NCBI GenBank assembly: GCA_002413185.1
Contig: DHWM01000038.1
Coordinates: 1-12,585, forward strand
Direction of reading: 5' to 3'
DNA: 12,585 bases
Source: Actinobacteria bacterium UBA5182
GTDB taxonomy: Bacteria > Actinomycetota > UBA4738
Part shown: positions 1 to 7,443 of the stretch, in pieces
Layout of the letters: the number at the start of each line of letters is the position of its first letter
How positions within the stretch are numbered: position 1 is the first letter of the stretch
Made by a program: the position numbers and the translations under genes
Notes under the pieces: model-generated
The model's input: only the letters and a program-made list of their open reading frames with translations
What the model was told of the DNA's origin: nothing
The model's database searches: none

Positions 1-3000
1 GACGACGCCGAACGCGCCGTGCGAGCCGCCCTGGAGCTGGTCGACGCCGTCGGGGCGCTCGGCCGGGAGGCGGGCGCCGCGGATCTTCGGCTTCGGAGCG
101 GCGTCCTGTCGGGGGAAGCGGCGGTGACGATCGGCGCGCTCGGCCAGGGGATGGTGGCCGGCGACCTGGTGAATACGGCCTCGCGCATCCAGTCGCTGGC
201 CGAGCCGGGGACGGTGCTGGTGGGCGAGAGCACGTACCTCGCTGCCCGGGAGGTGATTGCCTTCGAGCCGGCCGGCTCGCACGAGGTGAAGGGCCGAGAG
301 GCGCCGGTGGCCACCTGGCGCGCGCTGCGAGTGGTGACCGCTCGGCGCGGGGCGCGGTGGACCGAGGCCCTGGAACCACCGTTCGTGGGCAGAGACGAAG
401 AGTTCCGGCTGGTCAAGGACCTGTACCACGCCACCGCCCGCGAGGGCCGGGCCCGGCTGGTGTCGGTGACGGGCATCGCCGGGATCGGGAAGTCGCGTCT
501 GGCCTGGGAGCTCTTCAAGTACCTGGACGGCGTCGCGGAGACCATGTATTGGCACCAGGGGCGGTCCCCGGCGTACGGGGAGGGGCTGACGTTCTGGGCG
601 CTGGCCGAGATGGTCCGGATGCGCGCACACATCGCCGAGAGCGAGGACCCGGCCGACAGCCGCCGGAAGCTGTCAGAAACCCTCGCAACGTTCGTCCGCG
701 ACGATGCGGAACGCCGGTGGATCGAACCGCACCTCGCCCAGCTCCTGGGCCTGGAGACGGGGCCGGCCGCCGACCGAGAGGAGCTGTTCGGGGCATGGCG
801 GCTGCTGTTCGAGCGGGTGGCCGATCAGGGTCCGGTGGTCCTGGTGTTCGAGGATCTGCAGTGGGCCGACAGCGGCCTGATCGATTTCGTGGAATACGTC
901 TTGGAATGGTCGAAGGCGAAGCCGATCCTCATCCTGACCCTGTCCCGGCCCGAGCTGCTGGACCGCCGGCCGACGTGGGGCGCTGGCCAGCGGAGCTTCA
1001 CGTCTCTGCACCTGGATCCGCTGTCCCACCCGAACATGCGCGTGTTGCTGGAGGGTATGGCGGCCGGCCTCCCCGAACCGCTCGTGGCGCGCGTCCTGCA
1101 GCGCGCCGAAGGGGTTCCGCTGTACGCGGTGGAGACGATCCGGATGCTAGTGGACCAGGGACGCCTCCGGCTCGAAGGCGACCGGTATGAGCCGGCGGGA
1201 GACATCGAAGAGCTCGGCGTCCCGGAAACGCTCCAGTCGTTGATCGCCGCTCGCCTGGACGGCCTCGATCCCGAGGACCGGCGGCTGCTCCAGGACGCAT
1301 CGGTGCTCGGCAAGACGTTCACGGTCGCCTCGCTCGCCGCCATGACCGGCGAGGAGCCCGACCGCCTGCAGGAACGGATGAGGACGCTGGTCCGCAAGGA
1401 GTTCCTGACGCTCGATGTGGACCCGCGATCGCCCGAGCGTGGGCAGTTCGGGTTCGTGCAGAGCCTGATCCGGGAGGTCGCCTACCAGACACTCGCGAAG
1501 CGAGACCGCCGGGCCAAGCACCTAGCGGCGGCCCGGTACTTCGAGGATCTGGGCGACGAGGAGTTGGCTGGAGCGGTCGCCACGCACTACATCGAGGCGT
1601 ACCGGGCCACGCCCGAGGGCCCTGAGGGAGAGGCGATCGCGGTCAGGGCCCGTGACGCGCTGGTGGCCGCGGCCGACCGAGCCCGCTCCCTTGGTTCGTA
1701 CGACCAGGCTGTCGCCTACCTCGAACAGGCGCTCACGGTAACGACGGATGAAGCCGGGCGAGCGGCCTTGTACGAACGGGCCGGTGATTCCGCGAAAGAG
1801 GGGGGAAGGTTCGAGGCAGGCGAGCGTTACCTGAGCTCGGCAATCGACTGGTATCGCAAGAACGGTGAGCCCCGGTCGGAGGCGCGAGCAGCTTCCAGGC
1901 TAGGCAGCATTCTGATGGTAACGGGCCGGCTTGACGCAGCCATCGCCCAGCTCACGTCCGCCCTGGAGGTGGTGCGTGACCTGCCCCCGGACGCGGCCAC
2001 GGCCGAGCTGGCGTCCCAGTTGGCGAGGGCCTACATGTTCAAGGTCGATCCGGAGCAATGCCGAGCGTGGGCGGACAGGGCGCTCGACATGGCGGAGCGT
2101 CTGGACGTGGTCCCGGTCATCGCCGACGCCCTTATCACCAAAGGAGCCTCCGCCCGCGATGCCGGCCGGTGGCGAGAGGGTGTGGCTCTCCTCTATGGCT
2201 CGCTATCTCTGGCGCGAGAGCAGGGCCTGGTGTTCCAGCAGAGCCGGGCCCTGGTCAACCTCAGCGACATCCTCACAATGACGAACCCGCGAGCTGCGCT
2301 CGCGGCGGTCCAGGAGGCTCGCGGCCTGATGCAGAAGGTTGGTCAGCGCGAGAGCGAGGGGATGATCCTGCTCAACTTGGCGTGGGCCGCCATCCCAGTG
2401 GGCGAATGGGACCTCTGCTTATCGACGGTCGAGGAGGTGGAAAGCGCAGACCTCCCCATCGTGTACCGGGCTGCCGTTCTGGTGGCCGGTGCTGTTGTCG
2501 ACGCGTTTCGGGGGGGCGGGCACGCTTTCGTCGAGCGGTTGCGATCCCTTCCCCCTCTGGCGGAGGTTGATGACCCTCAGTTCCATGTGATGACGCAGTT
2601 GGCCATGGCGCAGATCTCACTGGCGGGGTCGAATCTCACGGAGGCCGCGGAGCAGGCCACTGCGTCGTTCGAGCTGGACCCAACCGGGCCGTACAGCATC
2701 GCAGCCGGCATCATCGCTGCCCGGTCCTGCCTCTGGCTCGGCGACGTGGATCGGGCGGCCGAACTGCTCCGGCGGTTGGATGACACGACGGCCCACGGTG
2801 GTTGGGTCGACACAAGCCGTCAGACGCTGCGGGCGGGAGTGAGCGCGCTGGAGGGCCGGCAGGAGGAGGCCGGCGAGCTCTACCGGGAGGCCATCGCCAG
2901 CTGGCGGGAGCTCGACGTGCCCTTGGACCTCGCGATGTGCGAGCTCGATCTGGTGCTGCTCATGAACTCCGAAGATTTCGCCGTCGACGCCGTCGCGGAG

Positions 3001-3090
3001 GAGGCACGAGCCATCCTGGGCAGATTGGGAGCGGCTCCGCTGCTGGAGCGACTGGAGCGGGCCTTGGCGCGCGGGCTGGCCCGGCGATGA
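1..3090 (+). CDS. Class III adenylate/guanylate cyclase-P-loop ATPase-TPR protein (5' end outside window)
   Basis: The reading frame is open from base 1 and the first residues (DDAERAVRAAL) match the middle of the cyclase domain of the next gene, so the true start lies upstream; the GTG at 19 is internal. What remains is the last third of a class III nucleotide cyclase domain, with the transition-state Asn-x3-Arg pair in GDLVNTASR (Asn at 172-174). A STAND/AAA-type ATPase module opens at PFVGRDEEF (about 379), with Walker A GIAGIGKS at 472-495 and Walker B VVLVFEDLQWAD at 835-870. From about 1650 to 3000 the protein is helical repeats of TPR character. The order resembles mammalian soluble adenylyl cyclase. 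Role inferred: cytosolic synthesis of cAMP (or cGMP) controlled by ATP and protein binding. The metal-binding Asp residues are outside the window, so activity cannot be judged. A paralogue follows, overlapping by four bases (ATGA). Confidence 0.9.
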   Translation, partial: DDAERAVRAALELVDAVGALGREAGAADLRLRSGVLSGEAAVTIGALGQGMVAGDLVNTASRIQSLAEPGTVLVGESTYLAAREVIAFEPAGSHEVKGREAPVATWRALRVVTARRGARWTEALEPPFVGRDEEFRLVKDLYHATAREGRARLVSVTGIAGIGKSRLAWELFKYLDGVAETMYWHQGRSPAYGEGLTFWALAEMVRMRAHIAESEDPADSRRKLSETLATFVRDDAERRWIEPHLAQLLGLETGPAADREELFGAWRLLFERVADQGPVVLVFEDLQWADSGLIDFVEYVLEWSKAKPILILTLSRPELLDRRPTWGAGQRSFTSLHLDPLSHPNMRVLLEGMAAGLPEPLVARVLQRAEGVPLYAVETIRMLVDQGRLRLEGDRYEPAGDIEELGVPETLQSLIAARLDGLDPEDRRLLQDASVLGKTFTVASLAAMTGEEPDRLQERMRTLVRKEFLTLDVDPRSPERGQFGFVQSLIREVAYQTLAKRDRRAKHLAAARYFEDLGDEELAGAVATHYIEAYRATPEGPEGEAIAVRARDALVAAADRARSLGSYDQAVAYLEQALTVTTDEAGRAALYERAGDSAKEGGRFEAGERYLSSAIDWYRKNGEPRSEARAASRLGSILMVTGRLDAAIAQLTSALEVVRDLPPDAATAELASQLARAYMFKVDPEQCRAWADRALDMAERLDVVPVIADALITKGASARDAGRWREGVALLYGSLSLAREQGLVFQQSRALVNLSDILTMTNPRAALAAVQEARGLMQKVGQRESEGMILLNLAWAAIPVGEWDLCLSTVEEVESADLPIVYRAAVLVAGAVVDAFRGGGHAFVERLRSLPPLAEVDDPQFHVMTQLAMAQISLAGSNLTEAAEQATASFELDPTGPYSIAAGIIAARSCLWLGDVDRAAELLRRLDDTTAHGGWVDTSRQTLRAGVSALEGRQEEAGELYREAIASWRELDVPLDLAMCELDLVLLMNSEDFAVDAVAEEARAILGRLGAAPLLERLERALARGLARR

Positions 3091-6000
3091 CCTGCGCCTT
3101 TTGCGGAGCCGAGAACCGATCCGGCCGCAAGTTCTGCGCCCGGTGCGGCCGCGCGTTGGCCCTCGCCTGCTCTTCCTGTGGAGCGGCGAACGAACCCGGT
3201 GAGCTTTTCTGCGGAGAGTGCGGGTCCCCGCTGGAGGGAGCGGCGGTTCTGGCGACCACGACAGGGCCGGTCGGGGGGCACGCGGCTCCAATCCATCAGC
3301 CCCTCATGCCCGAAGCGGAGCGCCGGCTGGTCTCGGTTCTCTTCGCGGACCTGGTCGGCTTCACCACCCTGTCCGAATCCCGTGACGCCGAGGAGGTCCG
3401 GGATCTGCTGACGCGATACTTCGACACCGCCCGGCGGATCATCGCCCGGTACGGAGGAACGATCGAGAAGTTCATCGGCGACGCCGTCATGGCGGTGTGG
3501 GGGGCGCCCGTGGCGAACGAGGATGACGCCGAGCGGGCGGTCCGGGCGGCTCTCGACCTGACGCAGGCGGTTGCCGCGCTCGGGGTTGAAGTCGGCGCGA
3601 CCGGACTGAACGCCCGGGCCGGCGTGCTGACCGGCGAGGCCGCGGTCACCATCGGCGCGGAGGGCCAGGGGATGGTGGCCGGAGATCTGGTCAACACCGC
3701 TTCCCGGATCCAGTCGGTGGCGGAGCCCGGCACCGTCCTGGTGGGGGAGGCCACACGCAGGGCAAGCGAAGCCGCCATCGCGTTCGAGGACGCCGGGTCC
3801 CACGAGCTGAAGGGGAAGACGGAGGCCCTCCGCCTGTGGCGGGCCATGCGGGTGGTGGCGGCCATCGGCGGAGCCCGACGGTCCGTCGGGCTCGAGCCGC
3901 CCTTCGTGGGCCGCGACCGTGACATCCGACTTCTCAAGGAGCTGTTCCACACCTCGGCGGAAGAGCACCGTGCCCACCTCGTTTCGGTGATCGGGATCGG
4001 CGGGATCGGCAAGTCCCGCTTGGCGTGGGAGTTCGACAAGTACATCGACGGACTGGCCGACACGGTGTGGTGGCATCGCGGGCGATGCCTAGCGTACGGC
4101 GAGGGTGTGACGTACTGGGCGCTGGCGGAGATGGTGAGGATGCGGGCCCGGATCACCGAAGGGGAGGAGGCCACAGCGGCGGCAGCGAAGCTTCACAGCA
4201 CCGTGGAGCTGCATCTCTCCGATCCCGAGGAGCAGCGATGGGTCGAGCCGCGTCTGGCGCATCTGATCGGCCTGGAGGAGCGGACCGCCCCCGACCAGCA
4301 GGACCTGTTCGCGGCGTGGCGGCTGTTCTTCGAACGGATGGCGGAGAAGGACCCCGTGGCCCTGCTGTTCGAGGACATGCAGTGGGCCGACTCGGCCCTG
4401 CTGGACTTCGTGGAGTATCTGCTGGAATGGTCCAAGGACCATTCGCTGTTCGTGCTGACCCTGGCCCGGCCGGAGGTCATGGAGAAGCGCCCGAACTGGG
4501 GGGCCGGCAAGCGGAACTTCAACTCGATGTTCCTGGAGCCGCTGTCGGCGGCGGCGATGCGGGAGCTGTTGGAGGGGTTGGTGCCGGGTCTGCCGGACCA
4601 GGTCCGAATGAGCATCCTGGACCGCGCCGAGGGCGTCCCCCTGTACGCGGTGGAAACCGTTCGGATGCTGCTCGACCGGGGGCTGTTGGTGGAGGAGGGA
4701 AGCCGGTATCGTCCGGCCGGCCCCATCGAGACGCTGGAGGTTCCCGAGAGCCTCCACGGCCTGATCGCGGCCCGGCTGGACGGTCTGGAATCCGTTGAGC
4801 GCCGGTTCCTGCAGGACGCGTCGGTGCTGGGCAAGGTCTTCACGAAGGAGTCTGCCTCGATCCTCACCGGGCTGCCCGAGGGCGAGGTGGAGCCGATCCT
4901 GACCTCGCTGGTCCGCAAGGAGTTCCTCTCCGTCCAGATCGACCCGCGGTCCCCCGAGCATGGCCAGTACGGGTTCCTGCAGGACCTGGTCCGCCGGGTG
5001 GCCTACGAAACCCTGTCGAAGAAGGACCGGAAGGCCCGGCACCTCGCCACGGCCCGGCACTTCGAGGAACGGTGGGGCGCCGACGTCGACGAGATCATCG
5101 AGGTGGTGGCGTCGCACTACCTCGACGCGTTCGACGCCGCGCCCGATGCGCCCGACGCTCCGGAGATCAAGTCCAAGGCCCGGGACATGCTGGTCCGGGC
5201 CGGGGAACGGGCCGCCTCCCTCGCCGCGAGCGACGAGGCCCAGCGGTACTTCGAACGGGCCGCCGGCCTGTCGGGGGAGCCGGCCGACCGGGCACACCTG
5301 CTCGAGCGAGCGGGAGAGATGGCCTGGGTGGCCGGGCGGATGCAAGCGGCAAAGCTCCACTTCGAGGGCGCCATCGCGCTGTTCGACGACGCCGACTCGG
5401 CGGCCTCGGCCGCGCGCGTCTCCGCTCGCCTGGCCGACGTCGTGTACTCCGAAGGCCGGATCGACGAGGCCATCGCTCGGATGGAGCGAGCTCTGGAGGT
5501 CCTGTCCGCGGCGGCCCCTGACGAGGACCAGGCCACCCTGCTGGCAGAGATGGCCCGGATGTACTGGTTCGTCGGGAACACCCAGCGGTCCGAAGATCTG
5601 ATCGAGGTGGCCCTCGCCCTTGCCGAGACCCTGTGGCTCCCGGAGGTGCTCGCCCATGGGATGGTGACCAAGGGCTCGATCATGTACTCGAAACGCCGGA
5701 TCGAGGAGGCCGAAGCGCTGCTGGAGCGGGCGCTCAAGCTCGCCCTCGAGTACGACGTGGCCTCGGCCGCGCTTCGTTCCTACAACAACCTCACGGAGTT
5801 CACCGCACAGCGCGACCGCTACGAGAACGCCGTCCAGTACGCCGAGGACGGATTGGCCCTGAGCCGGAGGCTCGGAAACCGGCGATGGGAGGTGCCGCTC
5901 CTCAGTGTGGCCTTCTATCCACTGACGCTGCTGGGGCGGTGGGACGATGTCTTGACGAGGGGAGCCGAGATCTTGGGGATGGACGAGACCGCGGTGAGAG

Positions 6001-6665
6001 TGGGGGATCTCTCCGACCTGCTGTTCATGGCGACGATCCACAACCACCGCGGGGAGCACGCCCGGGCCAAGGAGCTCCTCAGCTTGTTCGCGCCACTGGG
6101 CGAGGGCGAGGACATCCAATCCCGGGTCGGCCACTCGGCGTTGACCGCGGAGCTCCTCCGTGCCGACTCCCGCCCTGCCGATGCCCTCCGTGTGGCCGCT
6201 TCGGCTCTAGAGGCCCGGGGGACCCTCGGCTTGGGCTTCTCTGGGTGCAAGGAGGCGTTCATCCAGGGTTTGGAGGCGGCGTTCGACCTGGGAGACGAAG
6301 GGGAGGCCGAACGCCTCCTGGCCTCGGTGGAGGGCCTCCGCCCGGGCGAGATCCCGCCGTACATCCGGGCTCACCTCTCCCGGTTCCGGGCCCGGCTGGC
6401 GATCCTTCAAAGCCGCAACGACGAGGTTGAACCCGGCTTCAAGGCCGGGGCCGGTATGTTCCGCGAGATCGCCGTTCCGTTCTGGCTTGCCGTCACCCTG
6501 CTCGAGCATGGTGAATGGTTGGTGGGAGGCGGTCGGCTCGAAGAGTCGGAGCCCCTGCTGGAGGAGTCGCTCGAGATCTTCGGGCGGCTTGGAGCGCGCC
6601 CGTGGTTGGAGCGCGTGGAGCGAGTGAGCTCGCGTATCCCGTCACGGTCGACGGTCGGGGCCTGA
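3087..6665 (+). CDS. Double zinc ribbon-class III cyclase-P-loop ATPase-TPR protein
   Basis: I place the start at the ATG of an ATGA overlap with the preceding stop, because the protein then opens directly with a double zinc ribbon (Cys 3, 6, 17, 20, 28, 31, 42, 45); the frame is open further upstream but only as antisense-like noise. Length is 1192 residues. The cyclase domain (about 78-255) looks intact: metal-binding Asp88 (FADLVGFT) and Asp132 (GDAVMAVWG), purine-selecting Lys128, and Asn203/Arg207 (NTASR). The ATPase begins near PFVGRD (272), with Walker A GIGGIGKS (303-310) and Walker B LLFED (426-430). TPR-like helices fill about 740-1180. It has no membrane helix or secretion signal, so is presumably cytosolic. 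Probable reaction: ATP to cAMP plus pyrophosphate; cGMP cannot be excluded. It is translationally coupled to its paralogue upstream, and the single cyclase domain must dimerise, so a homodimer or a heterodimer with that paralogue is possible. Confidence 0.93.
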   Translation: MTCAFCGAENRSGRKFCARCGRALALACSSCGAANEPGELFCGECGSPLEGAAVLATTTGPVGGHAAPIHQPLMPEAERRLVSVLFADLVGFTTLSESRDAEEVRDLLTRYFDTARRIIARYGGTIEKFIGDAVMAVWGAPVANEDDAERAVRAALDLTQAVAALGVEVGATGLNARAGVLTGEAAVTIGAEGQGMVAGDLVNTASRIQSVAEPGTVLVGEATRRASEAAIAFEDAGSHELKGKTEALRLWRAMRVVAAIGGARRSVGLEPPFVGRDRDIRLLKELFHTSAEEHRAHLVSVIGIGGIGKSRLAWEFDKYIDGLADTVWWHRGRCLAYGEGVTYWALAEMVRMRARITEGEEATAAAAKLHSTVELHLSDPEEQRWVEPRLAHLIGLEERTAPDQQDLFAAWRLFFERMAEKDPVALLFEDMQWADSALLDFVEYLLEWSKDHSLFVLTLARPEVMEKRPNWGAGKRNFNSMFLEPLSAAAMRELLEGLVPGLPDQVRMSILDRAEGVPLYAVETVRMLLDRGLLVEEGSRYRPAGPIETLEVPESLHGLIAARLDGLESVERRFLQDASVLGKVFTKESASILTGLPEGEVEPILTSLVRKEFLSVQIDPRSPEHGQYGFLQDLVRRVAYETLSKKDRKARHLATARHFEERWGADVDEIIEVVASHYLDAFDAAPDAPDAPEIKSKARDMLVRAGERAASLAASDEAQRYFERAAGLSGEPADRAHLLERAGEMAWVAGRMQAAKLHFEGAIALFDDADSAASAARVSARLADVVYSEGRIDEAIARMERALEVLSAAAPDEDQATLLAEMARMYWFVGNTQRSEDLIEVALALAETLWLPEVLAHGMVTKGSIMYSKRRIEEAEALLERALKLALEYDVASAALRSYNNLTEFTAQRDRYENAVQYAEDGLALSRRLGNRRWEVPLLSVAFYPLTLLGRWDDVLTRGAEILGMDETAVRVGDLSDLLFMATIHNHRGEHARAKELLSLFAPLGEGEDIQSRVGHSALTAELLRADSRPADALRVAASALEARGTLGLGFSGCKEAFIQGLEAAFDLGDEGEAERLLASVEGLRPGEIPPYIRAHLSRFRARLAILQSRNDEVEPGFKAGAGMFREIAVPFWLAVTLLEHGEWLVGGGRLEESEPLLEESLEIFGRLGARPWLERVERVSSRIPSRSTVGA

Positions 6666-6702
6666 GATCCCGGGCGGGCTCGAGGCTTCCTCGAAGAGAC
6701 GC

Positions 6703-7443
6703 TTGCTTCGGCCGCTCGCCAGGCCGCAAGATACGCTCGCCATCGAAGCCTCCGCCCCTGCTCGATCCGTTTGGTGCCCGGCCAGGGTCCCCGGCCGCCT
6801 GATCGCCGTCGGCCTGTTCCTGCTCGTCGCGGCGAACCGGCCGCTCTCCGCCGTCGCCGCGACGAACGGACCGGTGCTGCACGGGTCCATCGCGGGGGAG
6901 GTCGCCCAGGGAGGCCGGATCACCTTCCACCTGGAGGCCACCGAGCCCGGCGGATACAAGCACCTGGCGAAGCTCCAGATGATCCTGCTCCTGCACTCGG
7001 TGATCCTGGACCAGATCACGTACGACCAGGCCACCGACACCGTCTCGACCGCGACCAGCCTCCCCGTCCCGGTGGGCACGCGGAACACCGGCAGTGGGAC
7101 CTTCTTCAACATCAGCGGCAAGGACGTCTCGAAGACCACCGGCGGTGACCGGCTCTCGCTCACCGCCACCACCACGATGGCCCAGTCGGCTCCCAAGGGC
7201 GCGGAGTTCAACCTCGGTGCCATCGACGACCTGGCCCAGGTGGCCAGGCTGACCCGGGCCGTGAACGTGCCGGAGGCGGCCGGCGGATTCTCCTGGGGGA
7301 CCCTGGGGCTGGCCGCCGCCGCGGCGCTGTTCATCGGGGGCTTCGTCGGGAACCTGTTCGCGTCCGGTCGCCGGGCCATCCCCACGGTCTCTGTCTACCA
7401 GCTCATCGAGCAGCACATGAAGCAGGAGACCACCGCACCGTGA
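6703..7443 (+). CDS. Signal-peptide protein with one C-terminal membrane helix, function unknown
   Basis: I do not recognise the family. After the previous in-frame stop (6625-6627) the frame contains no ATG or GTG before the signal sequence, so TTG at 6703 is the best start; a purine run (GAAGAGA, 6693-6699) sits just upstream. The 246-residue product has an Arg-rich N-terminus of about 32 residues, a hydrophobic stretch (33-44) and a signal-peptidase-like site (Ala-Val-Ala, 50-52). An exported domain rich in Thr, Ser and Val follows (53-196, probably beta-rich, no Cys), then one membrane helix (about 199-218), a positive patch (SGRR) and a tail of about 25 residues inside the cell. The stop overlaps the start of the M50 protease gene (GTGA), which suggests the two products act together: a partner, sensor or substrate of the protease. 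That role is inference. The start is the weak point of the annotation. Confidence 0.75.
   Translation: MLRPLARPQDTLAIEASAPARSVWCPARVPGRLIAVGLFLLVAANRPLSAVAATNGPVLHGSIAGEVAQGGRITFHLEATEPGGYKHLAKLQMILLLHSVILDQITYDQATDTVSTATSLPVPVGTRNTGSGTFFNISGKDVSKTTGGDRLSLTATTTMAQSAPKGAEFNLGAIDDLAQVARLTRAVNVPEAAGGFSWGTLGLAAAAALFIGGFVGNLFASGRRAIPTVSVYQLIEQHMKQETTAP

Noticed and set aside
2802..3086. Upstream extension of the second cyclase gene to 2802
   Set aside because: The extension is Arg/Gly/Ala-rich noise overlapping the end of the first gene; the ATGA at 3087 leads straight into the zinc ribbon.
4089..6134. Long open frame of 681 codons on the minus strand inside the second cyclase gene
   Set aside because: It lies wholly antisense to a gene with clear domains, is rich in Arg, Gly, Pro and Gln as expected of a GC-codon shadow, and shows no recognisable motif.
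6680..6694. Hairpin TCGAGG-CTT-CCTCGA after the second cyclase gene as a terminator
   Set aside because: Only six base pairs with a three-base loop and no T run; the next gene starts a few bases on, so at most it modulates translation.
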